Positions 1-8,423 of a stretch of DNA of 64,000 nt are shown here, piece by piece (position 1 is the first letter of the stretch; every line of letters begins with the position of its first letter). The stretch is from Ruminococcus sp. (GTDB lineage Bacteria; Bacillota; Clostridia; Oscillospirales; Acutalibacteraceae). The translations under genes were made by a program, and so were the position numbers. The DNA is taken from NCBI GenBank assembly GCA_017404145.1, contig JAFRCW010000027.1:1-64000 (forward strand), in the 5' to 3' direction. A model generated the notes under the pieces. That model saw only the letters and a list, made by a program, of their open reading frames with translations, had not been told where the DNA came from and did no database searches.

Positions 1-29
1 AGAGCACAAGATGTTGGGATAATGTTGAA

Positions 30-298
30 TTAGGAATGAGGAATGAGAAATTTCTGGCGGGACACCCGCACCCGATTATTAATTGTCATTCAGAGGGAGC
101 TCGCGACCGAAGAATCCCCTTGTCATTACTACCGTGTGATAAGGGACTCTCAATGCGAACGGTAGTGATAGAAAGGGGATTCTTCGACTAAACACTTCGC
201 GTTTTGCCCTGTGGGCACCGCTCAGAATGACGATATTACAATCAGGTGTCGGGCGAAGCCCGCCATAAATTCCTAATTCCTAACTCCTCATTCCTGAT
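30..298. repeat. Nested inverted-repeat elements
   Basis: The outer arms (about 30-80 and 243-298) are imperfect inverted copies of a GGAATGAGGAATG tract joined to a short GGCGGG...CCCGA palindrome. Inside lies a second element, 85-231, opening with GTCATTCAGAGGG and closing with CTCAGAATGAC, with inner arms GAAGAATCCCCTT and AGGGGATTCTTC. Other members of the inner family are at 38971-39177 and 62819-62916. No gene is seen in 1-302. Confidence 0.75.
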
Positions 299-302
299 TT
301 GA

Positions 303-1439
303 TTAAAGCTTCACCGCCGCTTGGTACAGGTTTGTGAGAACAGTCAAAAAGCTCATCGCTTCTACGCTGTCTGCGGTCACGACGTCAAACGAGGCGACGG
401 TCTCGCCGCCCAGCGTATAACTCAATGTACCGACCTTCTGTCCCTTTTCCACAGGAGCGGCAATACTTTCCGAGAGCTCCAGCGTCTGTTTAACGTTGCC
501 CTCTTCCCCTTTCGGCACGGTCACGGCGGCGGAATCTTCACAGACGATCGCCACCTCATTCTCCATACCGCCGTCAACCGTCATCGGATAGAGCTCCTCG
601 CTCATATCCAGCTTTACGGTCATAAAGTTCGCAAAGCCATAATCAAGCAGAGCGGCGGCGTCCGCAAAGCGTTCTTTCCCCGAGGGAGCGCCGAGAACGA
701 CCGCGACAAGGCTCAGCCCGTCACGTTGTGCGGTCGCGGAGATACACGAACCCGCCTCACCGGTGGTGCCGGTCTTGAGTCCGGTGATGCCGGGATAGGT
801 TTTTAAGAGCTTGTTGGTGTTGACGATCTGGGTCTCGCCTCCTCTGAGGGAATCGAGCCAGATATTGGTGTAGTCAAAAATCTTGTTATGACGGATCAGT
901 TCTTTCGACATCAAAGCGACGTCGTATGCCGAGGTCAGGTGCCCTTCCTCGTCGAGTCCGTTGCAGTTAAGAAAGGTCGTCTGCTCCATCCCGAGCGCTT
1001 TCGCTTTCTCATTCATCATAACGACGAAGTCATCCTCACTGCCGCAGATATGCTCCGCGAGAGCTACCGCGGCGTCGTTGGCGGAGGCGACGGCTGTCGC
1101 CTTGATCATCTCGTCGACGGTCATCTGCTCACCCTCTTCGAGCCAGATATCCGAGCCGCCCATCGAAGCGGCGTGCGCCGAGGTCGTCACCACATCTTCC
1201 AAATGTATTTTTCCCGAATCGAGCGCTTCCATTACCAACAGCAGCGTCATCACTTTAGTGATCGAAGCGCAGGGTCGCTGTTCATCTTTATTTTTCTCAA
1301 AAAGAATTTTCCCGCTGTCAGCGTCAATCAATACGGCAGAGGGAGCAGAAATCTCGTCCTCGGAAAGCGCAGATACATTCAGCGTCAGCAGGGGGATCGT
1401 CAAAAGTACACAAATGAGTAAAGAAACGATTTTTTTCAA
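303..1439 (-). CDS. D-alanyl-D-alanine carboxypeptidase (S11, DacA/DacF type)
   Basis: Membrane-associated penicillin-binding protein that trims the terminal D-Ala from peptidoglycan pentapeptides. An N-terminal signal segment (about residues 1-25) is followed by the three active-site motifs of peptidase family S11: SITK at residues 59-62, SAN at 119-121 and KTGT near residue 224, then a C-terminal PBP5-type beta domain. The 378-residue length fits the family. The start is TTG (1437-1439), preceded by AGAGGTG at seven-base spacing; no better ATG exists nearby. It stands alone, between repeat-filled spacers. Its function could be vegetative (DacA) or sporulation-linked (DacF), which sequence alone does not settle. 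Confidence 0.92.
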   Translation of the reverse strand: MKKIVSLLICVLLTIPLLTLNVSALSEDEISAPSAVLIDADSGKILFEKNKDEQRPCASITKVMTLLLVMEALDSGKIHLEDVVTTSAHAASMGGSDIWLEEGEQMTVDEMIKATAVASANDAAVALAEHICGSEDDFVVMMNEKAKALGMEQTTFLNCNGLDEEGHLTSAYDVALMSKELIRHNKIFDYTNIWLDSLRGGETQIVNTNKLLKTYPGITGLKTGTTGEAGSCISATAQRDGLSLVAVVLGAPSGKERFADAAALLDYGFANFMTVKLDMSEELYPMTVDGGMENEVAIVCEDSAAVTVPKGEEGNVKQTLELSESIAAPVEKGQKVGTLSYTLGGETVASFDVVTADSVEAMSFLTVLTNLYQAAVKL

Positions 1440-1496
1440 ACAAAAACACCTCTTTCATTCTATCGTTAATAGATATGAGAGAAGTGAAAAATTAAT

Positions 1497-1735
1497 GATA
1501 AATGATAAATAAATTAGGAATTATGAATGAGGAATGAGGAATGAGGAATTATGGGAGGGCTTTGCCCTCACCTGATTCGTAGGACGTTTAATAGAGTCGT
1601 AGGGTTCGATGCCCACATCGAACCGCATATACCTATTGTCCGAGCAAAGCGAGTAACCCTTTTATGTTCGTTGCAGTAATATCAGCGTTTCGGCACGATG
1701 AGGGCATCGTGCCTTACAGCGATTTATCAACGCTT
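1497..1735. repeat. GGAATGAGGAATT tract and palindromic repeats
   Basis: This stretch begins with tandem GAATGAGGAAT units, continues with a GGGAGGGCTTTGCCCTC palindrome, then a GTAGGGTTCGATGCCCACATC hairpin-like unit and the CCGAGCAAAGCGAGTAACC motif that recurs at 30750-30768 and 43198-43215. It fills the spacer between the carboxypeptidase and the EamA gene. No gene is seen. Confidence 0.65.
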
Positions 1736-1751
1736 CTGCTATACACAACGA

Positions 1752-2636
1752 TCAAACACCTTTCCTGCTCTTTTTCTCTTTTCTCGCGGTGATCAGATAA
1801 TTGACGACCGCCATCATAATGATAATGAGATAGCCGATGAAGCTGTAGAGATCGGGCAGCTCGGAGAAGATGATCAGACTGAACAGCGCCGCGAACAGGA
1901 TCTGGGAGAAGTCGTAGACCGAGATTTCCTTGGCGGGCGCGTAGGAATAAGCGGAGGTCACCGCAAACTGCGCCAGCGCCGCGCACAGTCCCGCTGCAAG
2001 CAGAAAGATCAGCTGCCATACCGTCATCGCCTTGTAGCCGATGATCGCGATCGGCGTGACCGTCAGCGTGGAAAAGAACGAGAAGAAAAAAACGATATAC
2101 GCCTTGTTCTCTTTGAGCTGTCCGAGCTTTCTAACAAAGGCGTATGCCGCGCCCGCAAACGCTCCGCTCATAAAGCCGATCAGCGCCGGCACTAAGGCTG
2201 AGTTGGAAAAGCTCGGCTTGATCACGAACAGCGCGCCGAAAAAAGCGCCCGCGACCGTCAGCCACTGGTACAGCTTCGGTTTCTCCTTCACGATCAAAAA
2301 GGAGAAGATGATCGTAAAAAACGGCGACATCTTGTTGAGGATGGATGCGTCGGAAAGTACCAGTCTGTCCAGTGCATAGTAGTTACAGATCACGCCGAGC
2401 AGCCCGCATACAGTTCTCAGAATCAAAAACTTCAGACTGCCCTTTGCGGTAGGCTTTAACGGCTCTTTATTCTTTATCAGAATAATAAACGCAAATACCG
2501 CCGCGATCGCGTTGCGGAAAAACACCTTCTGGAAGGTCGGCAAGTTCCCGGAAAGCTTGACGAACATATTCATCGCCGCAAAGAAAAACGCCGAAAGGAT
2601 CAAAAAAAGGATCCCTTTCTGTCTGTCGCTCACCAT
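1752..2636 (-). CDS. EamA/DMT-family membrane transporter
   Basis: A hydrophobic protein of 294 residues with about ten predicted membrane helices in two EamA repeats, as in the drug/metabolite transporter superfamily. Substrates in this family range from amino acids to sugars and nucleotides, so none is assigned. The ATG at 2634-2636 is chosen because it follows AGGAGG at proper spacing and a promoter-like pair (2682-2710) lies just upstream; the reading frame extends 54 codons further but that part has no membrane character and would contain the promoter. It ends in a lysine/arginine-rich cytoplasmic tail. It is divergent from the EndoA-type gene. Confidence 0.85.
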   Translation of the reverse strand: MVSDRQKGILFLILSAFFFAAMNMFVKLSGNLPTFQKVFFRNAIAAVFAFIILIKNKEPLKPTAKGSLKFLILRTVCGLLGVICNYYALDRLVLSDASILNKMSPFFTIIFSFLIVKEKPKLYQWLTVAGAFFGALFVIKPSFSNSALVPALIGFMSGAFAGAAYAFVRKLGQLKENKAYIVFFFSFFSTLTVTPIAIIGYKAMTVWQLIFLLAAGLCAALAQFAVTSAYSYAPAKEISVYDFSQILFAALFSLIIFSELPDLYSFIGYLIIIMMAVVNYLITARKEKKSRKGV

Positions 2637-2681
2637 TACCGCCTCCTTCTCATAAGATACAATAAGTATGATAACACTTTT

Positions 2682-2710
2682 ATTATACTTTTTCTCAAAA
2701 CATTTGTAAA
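2682..2710 (-). promoter_or_regulatory. Sigma-A-type promoter of the EamA gene
   Basis: On the minus strand, TTTACA (2705-2710) and TATAAT (2682-2687) are separated by 17 bases, 46 bases upstream of the chosen ATG. Confidence 0.65.
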
Positions 2711-2787
2711 GACAACCTTTTCGTATAAACACACCAAAACGTGTCAAAAATATCAGTGTACATCGAAAAACACGGAGAGTGAATCCA

Positions 2788-3129
2788 TTGAACATCAAAC
2801 GAGGAGATATTTACTATGCCGATTTAAGCCCCGTGGTGGGCTCGGAACAGGGCGGCGTCCGTCCGGTGCTGATCGTTCAAAACGACGTCGGAAACCGCTA
2901 TTCTCCCACCGTTATCGCGGCAGCAATCACCTCACGGCAGACAAAAGCAAACCTGCCTACCCATATCCCCATCAAAGCAAAAAACACCGGACTGCTGACC
3001 GATTCGGTAGTCCTTTTGGAACAGATCCGCACGATCGACAAGCGTCGCCTCAGAGAAAAAATGGGATCGGTCGGCGAAGGCTCGATGCAGGAGATCAATC
3101 AGGCGATCTCGGTATCGTTCGGACTTTAG
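2788..3129 (+). CDS. ndoA: EndoA/MazF-type mRNA endoribonuclease, orphan
   Basis: A 113-residue PemK/MazF-fold RNase. The family motifs are present: [11 protein letters not shown] at the N terminus, [12 protein letters not shown] with the conserved arginine, and AAITS with the conserved threonine. Family members cleave single-stranded mRNA at short motifs and are normally held inactive by an antitoxin encoded directly upstream. No such antitoxin gene is visible here: the 150 bases upstream hold only the divergent EamA promoter. The start is taken as TTG at 2788, eight bases after GGAGAG, giving the usual MxIKRGD N terminus; a GTG at 2779 is in frame but sits inside that ribosome site. A repeat follows at once. 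Confidence 0.88.
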   Translation: MNIKRGDIYYADLSPVVGSEQGGVRPVLIVQNDVGNRYSPTVIAAAITSRQTKANLPTHIPIKAKNTGLLTDSVVLLEQIRTIDKRRLREKMGSVGEGSMQEINQAISVSFGL

Positions 3130-3204
3130 AAACTAAGAACTAAGAAATAAGAACTGAAAGGGTGGGCGCTGCCCACACCCGAACGGTATTTAGGGAACGA
3201 ACGT

Positions 3205-3570
3205 CAGAGTGATTAAAGAGGCAGTCACGTTTGACCGTTTCCACCGAAGAAAGCCGATAAAGATGACTAGAGGACGGTCTTGACCGTCCCAAAGCATTGA
3301 TAATAGATACCGTTCTCGGCTGCAAACCACATCAGCCGTAGAGCAAGGCGCCCTCGACTTGCCGAAAGGTTGATGCGATTTCCATATCGCTATAGGAGAT
3401 AAAGGTTAAATCCTGCTCCTGTAGAAAACGTCTGATATAATCAAGACGTTACTGCGACCGGCAAGTCGAGGGCGCCTTGCCCTACAACTCTTTGCAACGT
3501 CAGCGGGAGGGTCAAGACCCTCCCCTACGGTAACGCCCTGTGCGCGGGAGAGTCAGGACCCTCCCCTACA
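3205..3570. repeat. Cluster of short GTAGGG-type palindromes
   Basis: Several short hairpins of the form GGACGGTCTTGACCGTCC and GGGAGGGTCAAGACCCTCCC, mostly carrying a terminal GTAGGG or its complement, flank the larger element at 3338-3485. Units with the same plan but different stems recur at 19772-20200, 20731-20812, 21924-21947 and 32755-32975. No gene is seen between 3130 and 3574. Confidence 0.7.
3338..3485. mobile_element. 148-bp inverted-repeat element (MITE-like), copy 1
   Basis: The ends are inverted copies about 27 bases long (GCAAGGCGCCCTCGACTTGC near the left end, its complement near the right end, both capped by GTAG.G/CCCTAC). The inside carries a second small hairpin, AGGAG...CTCCT, and the conserved GTCTGATATAATCAA. 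It matches the element at 19956-20104 along its whole length, including the interior, so it is one family and not two chance palindromes. No coding capacity. Confidence 0.75.
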
Positions 3571-3574
3571 GAAA

Positions 3575-3600
3575 GAAGGGAGGACGATCGTCCTCCCTTC
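3575..3600 (-). terminator. Rho-independent terminator after the DUF4349 gene
   Basis: A perfect 26-base palindrome (GAAGGGAGGACGATCGTCCT then CCCTTC) followed on the minus strand by TTTCTGT, 15 bases past the stop codon of the lipoprotein gene. Confidence 0.75.
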
Positions 3601-3615
3601 GGTGTTTTAAACTAC

Positions 3616-4845
3616 TTATACTTTCTTATCTTCTGTCGGCTTTGTTTCTTCTGCTTTAGGGGTTTGCTGCTTTTGTACGGAAGCTGCAGAAGCCTCAGGC
3701 GCGGGTTTCTGCGCAGGCTGCTGCGCGATAGGCTTCTGTGCGGGAGCCTGCGGAACCGGCTGCTGCGGGATGGGTCTTTGTCCGTAAGGCTGAGGAGGAT
3801 ACGGTCTGCCTGCGGGCGGATACTGAGGATAACGCGGCGCCTTGGGAGCATACTTCTCGGGATGCTCCTTTCTATCCTGCTCGCGCTTTGCTCTTCTCTT
3901 TCTTGCCGATTTGAGGCATAACTTAACGATCAGCAGAGCGATCAGACCCAGCACGCCGAGGATGATCCACAGCGGCAGCAGGCTGATGAAACCGACGAAC
4001 AGTTCCTCAAAGAACTCGCCTACCGCGGCAAAGTTCTTTTCGAGGTTCGAGCCGATACGCTGCCATACGGTGTCCTCCACCGGAACGGTCTCGTGCTCGA
4101 CCTCGCGAACACTCAGATAGAAGGAAGTGTAGTCCACATCCGCCTCCAGCGAGCGCAGCTGGGACTCATAAGACTCGATCTCATAGATGACTTCGGAAAG
4201 ACGCTCCTGCACCTCGATGATATCGGAGACGGAGTCGGCGTTCTTAATCAGCGTTTCCAGAGATTCCTGCTCGAGTCTGAGGGATTTAAGCCGGCTTTCT
4301 ACGTCGATATATTTGAGGGTGACGTCCTCGGTATCAACGCTGTTGGAGAGAATATTCGTGTTCTCCTCGATAAAGGTTTTAAACTCGTCTTTTTTCTCTG
4401 TAGGAATTTTAACGGTATAGGTGCTGTAAATATAACCCGACGAAGCGGTGTTGTGAGAATCGAGCGATTCCACATAGCCGCCGAGCGATTTGATCTGAAG
4501 CTCCAGATCGGCGACAAAGGTAGGATAGGTTTTTGTCTCTACGGTATATGAATAGTTCTCGATGATCTTGCGGTTGGAGTTGGTGACGTCTTCCGCAGTT
4601 CTGTTGGACGAGCCGCTTGAAGAACCGCTTGAAGAGCCCGAGGAGCCGTTCGCGGATGAGCCGGAATCAGAATAGCCTTCTTCGGGATAATATCCCTCAT
4701 CGTAGTAACCGCCTTCATAGGAGCCGTAGGCTTCCTTTGTCGATGTGTAGGAGCCGCCGTCCGAAGACGAGCAGGCGCAAAGGATTCCGATGACCAATAT
4801 CACGCTGATCACGAGAGCGATGATTCTGACAGATTTCTTTGACAT
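3616..4845 (-). CDS. DUF4349 lipoprotein with proline-rich cytoplasmic tail
   Basis: A 409-residue lipoprotein. The signal ends in the lipobox LCAC (lipid cysteine C25), then a Ser/Gly/Tyr-rich linker to about residue 85. Residues 88-260 form the DUF4349 domain with a long helical coiled-coil stretch containing LESLIKN/VQERLSEV-like heptads. A membrane helix follows near residues 285-310, then a basic stretch and a 90-residue Pro/Gln-rich tail (PPQPYGQRP, PAQKPAPE). The mixed topology, lipid anchor outside and Pro-rich tail inside, suggests an envelope scaffold or sensor; no function is known for DUF4349. AAGGAGG precedes the ATG. It lies 59 bases after addA, with the operon terminator beyond it. 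Confidence 0.82.
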   Translation of the reverse strand: MSKKSVRIIALVISVILVIGILCACSSSDGGSYTSTKEAYGSYEGGYYDEGYYPEEGYSDSGSSANGSSGSSSGSSSGSSNRTAEDVTNSNRKIIENYSYTVETKTYPTFVADLELQIKSLGGYVESLDSHNTASSGYIYSTYTVKIPTEKKDEFKTFIEENTNILSNSVDTEDVTLKYIDVESRLKSLRLEQESLETLIKNADSVSDIIEVQERLSEVIYEIESYESQLRSLEADVDYTSFYLSVREVEHETVPVEDTVWQRIGSNLEKNFAAVGEFFEELFVGFISLLPLWIILGVLGLIALLIVKLCLKSARKRRAKREQDRKEHPEKYAPKAPRYPQYPPAGRPYPPQPYGQRPIPQQPVPQAPAQKPIAQQPAQKPAPEASAASVQKQQTPKAEETKPTEDKKV

Positions 4846-4904
4846 AAGATAACCTCCTTATATTGTGAGAAAATCTCTTTTTACCGATAATACCCTTGAT
4901 CGTC

Positions 4905-7900
4905 TCAGATTGTTGCGTCGGATAATAAAATTTCCTGAGATAAATGCACGGAATAGATCAGGCACTGAGAAACTTCCATCCCAAGACATTCCTCTAAGGC
5001 TCTTTTATATAATAACAGCTGAGAGGAGTAGATGTCAACCAACTGTGAGGCAATTTTCACACGGTCGGTCTTATAGTCAACAATGATGAGTTTGCCGTTC
5101 TCAACAAAGGAAAGATCCACCGCGCCCTGCAGGATAATCTTCTCGTTTTTAAATTGCTCGGACAGCGACGGCTTCACATAAAAAGCGGGCAGCTCCACGC
5201 TGAAGCGGTATTCCTTATAGACTTTGTCGGAAGCGATACATCTGTCGACCAGCGGCGAACGGATAAAAGCGGACGCCTTCTCGATATCGATACTCTGCGC
5301 CTGTACTTCTGTTAAATAGCCTTCTTCGGTCAGCCTGTTGATTTCGGCGGCGATATCCTCTCTCGCCTTTTCAAAATCGGTATACTGCATAAATGCGTGC
5401 AAGGCAGTCCCGCGGTCGGCGGCGGTGAGCTTCTGTTCCTGCATAAAGGCGGGAGTGGAAAGAATACGGTCAAACGCCTTGTCGGAGAGCTTATGCGATA
5501 ATTCGGACGCCGCTACCTTCACGGGCAAGCTGAGCAATTCTTCATAGGGATACGAAAAAGCGCTGTGACGGCGGATCGCTTCGATAATCCTCTCATCCAC
5601 TCTCGGCGCGGCAGCGGGAACGTCTTCGCTGTGTTCTTCCTCATACGCTTCATACAAGGGAGAATTGATCAGGTTCACCTTCATCGGAAAGTCGGCACAG
5701 AGATCGGGAGAACACCACGCGCCGGCAATCTCCCGCAGCGCCTTGCCGTCTCTATGGAGCATCGCGCACATGAGGATCCAGTCGGAGCTTTTGTTCGCGC
5801 TCCTGACGACAAAGGGAGAGATGCTGTCATAAGAAGAAAGCATAGCGGCAATCTTCGCCGGGTAGTTGTTCGGATGCTGATAGGAGCAGGTCATGATCAG
5901 CTTTTCTTTCGCTCTGGTCATACCGACATAGAGAATTCTCAGCTCCTCGCTCTTTTCGGCGCGTTTCAGCTCCAAGGCGAGCGCCTTGCGCGGGAGCGTG
6001 TTATAGGTCACGTTCAACGCGGTATCCCGCCGCTTCATCGCGATACCGTAGTCGGGATGAAGCAAAACGTCTTCTCCCGCGTCGGAGATAAACGCGTCTG
6101 CGGTGTTGGAGAGAAAGCACACGGGAAACTCCAGACCTTTGCTGGAATGAACACTCATCAGGGTAACCGCGTTGCGGGTAGGGTCTTCGGAGGCGACCGC
6201 GCCTTTCAGATCCGTTCCTTCTTCGATCAGGCGGTCAATATAAGTAATAAAGGACGACAATCCTCTGCCGGTGTTCTGCTCAAAGCTTCTCGCGTGATCA
6301 AGAAAGACCCTCAGATTTTCCGACGCCATCGGAGATTCGGACACGACCGACAGGATCGCCGAAACAAAGGAGCGGTCGTAAATCACACAGATCAGCTGTG
6401 ACAGCGGCACAGAGAGAGACAGATCGCGGTAGTAGGAAAGCTCCGAGAGAAAATGCGCGGACTTTAAGTTACCGTTCTCGCTGTCCTTGATGACCGCAGC
6501 GTACAGAGAGGTTCCCTTACTGCCCAAGCGGATACGCGCCATATCGTCCTCGTCAAAACCGAACACGGGACACATCAGAACACTCAACAGCTCAATATCC
6601 AACGCGGGATTGCTGATCACCCTGAGGATGTTAAGAATCAGGATAATCTCCATCGATTCAAGAAACTTTCCTGTCTTAGCGGAATCCGTGGGAATACCGT
6701 ATCGCTTCAAAACCTCGCTGTATACGGGGGTGATCCCTTTCTCCTTGCGCATCAGCACGGCGATATCCGCGTACTGATAGGCTTTTTCTCCGTTTTGCGG
6801 ATGGGTCAGCTCCAATATCCTTTTGGCGATGAAATCCGCCTCGGCTTCGACAGCGTTCGGCTCTTCCATCGATATGTAGTTGAGTACATTCAGCTCAACG
6901 CACGGTGAATCGGACTGCGGAGGGTTCGGGCCGGGATAGAGCATCTCCTCCTCGTTGTAGTCAATGTCGCCGACCGAACGGCTCATCAGCTTGGAGAAGA
7001 AGAAGTTCGAAGCGGAAAGAATGTCCTCCGCACTTCTAAAATTCTTTTCGAGAATTATTTTCGCAGGAAATACAGGGTGTTCCCGGTTGTATAATGTCGC
7101 ATCGTTTTTTCTTTCTAAGAATAATTCCGGACGCGCCTGACGGAAGGTATAGATGCTCTGCTTCACGTCGCCGACGACAAACAGATTGTTCTCATCCTTG
7201 GAAATCGCCTTAAAAATCGCGTACTGGATATCGTTTGCGTCCTGAAACTCGTCGATCAGGATCTCGTCAAAGCGGGAAGATATCTCTTTCGCAATATCGC
7301 TTCTCTCCCCTGTTTTTTCGTCAAATACCAGACGGATCGCCCAGTGGCTCAAATCGGAAAAGTCGGCGAGTGAACGCGTCTCTTTCAGCGCGGAAAAAAT
7401 CTCTGAAAACAGCCTGACCGCTTTGAACAGCTGGGCAGTGTTGTCCTTGATGATCTCGATATCATAAAGACAGCTCAAGTCATCCTGCCGATACAGCTCC
7501 TGCAGTTGTTTGACAACGTCCAGACAGGCGTCGCGGTCGGCTTTTGCCGCCGTTTTCTCGGGGGTGTTTTTCAGCCGCGGGAATGTCGTCGGCGCAAATG
7601 CCGACAGCGTTTCGTGCAGGCCGTTCCAGTCTTTTTCCGACAGCGAAACACTCACTCTTTGTATCAGTGTTTCCAGTTCTTCAAATACCGGCGTCAGTTT
7701 TTTGCTGAGCTTTTCATCATAAGAGATTTTGTCCAGTCCCGCGTTGATCAGCCCGGTTACATAAGCGACCGCCTCGGCGGTATAGTCGAAGATAATTTTC
7801 GCAAATACCGAATCACCGACAGCGGTGAAGTCATCATACTCACGAAGCTTTTCTTCCATCCAGCGGTCGGGAAAGGACAATGTTCTGGTATATTCATAGA

Positions 7901-8423
7901 TTCTGAGAATGTTCTCGCACAGCGCTCTGTCGTCGCGCGCGGACGAAAAGAAATCCACCAGAGAGAGAAATTTCGGATCGCCTTCGGCGTACAACTCGTC
8001 CAAGGTCAGGTTCAGCGCGTCTGCCTTGAGAAGGTTCAGCTCTCCTGTCTCCGCGATACGGAAATTTCTGTCGATATTTAATACATAGAAAAACTCTTTG
8101 ACAAGCGAAGAGAAAAACGAATCCACGGTGGAGATATGCGCCTTATTGAGCAGCGCCATCTGTCGCAAAAACGCGGGATTGTCGGGGGATTCTCTGACCA
8201 GCTCGCCCAGCGCCGCGCGAATCCTGCCGCGCACCTCGGCGGCGGCGGCTTTGGTGTAAGTCACTACCAGAATCCTATCCGCGTCAACGCCGTCCTCGGT
8301 GATCATCCTCACCACTCTTTCGGTCAGCACCGAGGTCTTTCCGGAGCCGGCGGCGGCGGAAACGATCACGGAGCCGCCGCGGGCAGTGATCGCGTCAAGC
8401 TGGTGATCCGTCCACTGTCTCAT
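4905..8423 (-). CDS. addA: ATP-dependent helicase/nuclease subunit A
   Basis: Large subunit of the AddAB helicase-nuclease, which resects double-strand ends for RecA loading. Of its 1172 residues, the N-terminal part is a UvrD/SF1A helicase: Walker A AAGSGKT at residues 24-30, the DEXX box ILIDEFQD near residue 387, and the C-terminal helicase motif VHSSKGLEFPVCFL. The C-terminal part is a RecB-type nuclease domain with the IIVDYKTD motif. The start is ATG at 8421-8423, which follows AGGAGG with six-base spacing; a farther upstream in-frame ATG lacks a ribosome site. It begins inside the 3' end of addB (29-base overlap), so the two are translationally coupled. Length is within the AddA norm. 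Confidence 0.96.
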   Translation of the reverse strand: MRQWTDHQLDAITARGGSVIVSAAAGSGKTSVLTERVVRMITEDGVDADRILVVTYTKAAAAEVRGRIRAALGELVRESPDNPAFLRQMALLNKAHISTVDSFFSSLVKEFFYVLNIDRNFRIAETGELNLLKADALNLTLDELYAEGDPKFLSLVDFFSSARDDRALCENILRIYEYTRTLSFPDRWMEEKLREYDDFTAVGDSVFAKIIFDYTAEAVAYVTGLINAGLDKISYDEKLSKKLTPVFEELETLIQRVSVSLSEKDWNGLHETLSAFAPTTFPRLKNTPEKTAAKADRDACLDVVKQLQELYRQDDLSCLYDIEIIKDNTAQLFKAVRLFSEIFSALKETRSLADFSDLSHWAIRLVFDEKTGERSDIAKEISSRFDEILIDEFQDANDIQYAIFKAISKDENNLFVVGDVKQSIYTFRQARPELFLERKNDATLYNREHPVFPAKIILEKNFRSAEDILSASNFFFSKLMSRSVGDIDYNEEEMLYPGPNPPQSDSPCVELNVLNYISMEEPNAVEAEADFIAKRILELTHPQNGEKAYQYADIAVLMRKEKGITPVYSEVLKRYGIPTDSAKTGKFLESMEIILILNILRVISNPALDIELLSVLMCPVFGFDEDDMARIRLGSKGTSLYAAVIKDSENGNLKSAHFLSELSYYRDLSLSVPLSQLICVIYDRSFVSAILSVVSESPMASENLRVFLDHARSFEQNTGRGLSSFITYIDRLIEEGTDLKGAVASEDPTRNAVTLMSVHSSKGLEFPVCFLSNTADAFISDAGEDVLLHPDYGIAMKRRDTALNVTYNTLPRKALALELKRAEKSEELRILYVGMTRAKEKLIMTCSYQHPNNYPAKIAAMLSSYDSISPFVVRSANKSSDWILMCAMLHRDGKALREIAGAWCSPDLCADFPMKVNLINSPLYEAYEEEHSEDVPAAAPRVDERIIEAIRRHSAFSYPYEELLSLPVKVAASELSHKLSDKAFDRILSTPAFMQEQKLTAADRGTALHAFMQYTDFEKAREDIAAEINRLTEEGYLTEVQAQSIDIEKASAFIRSPLVDRCIASDKVYKEYRFSVELPAFYVKPSLSEQFKNEKIILQGAVDLSFVENGKLIIVDYKTDRVKIASQLVDIYSSQLLLYKRALEECLGMEVSQCLIYSVHLSQEILLSDATI

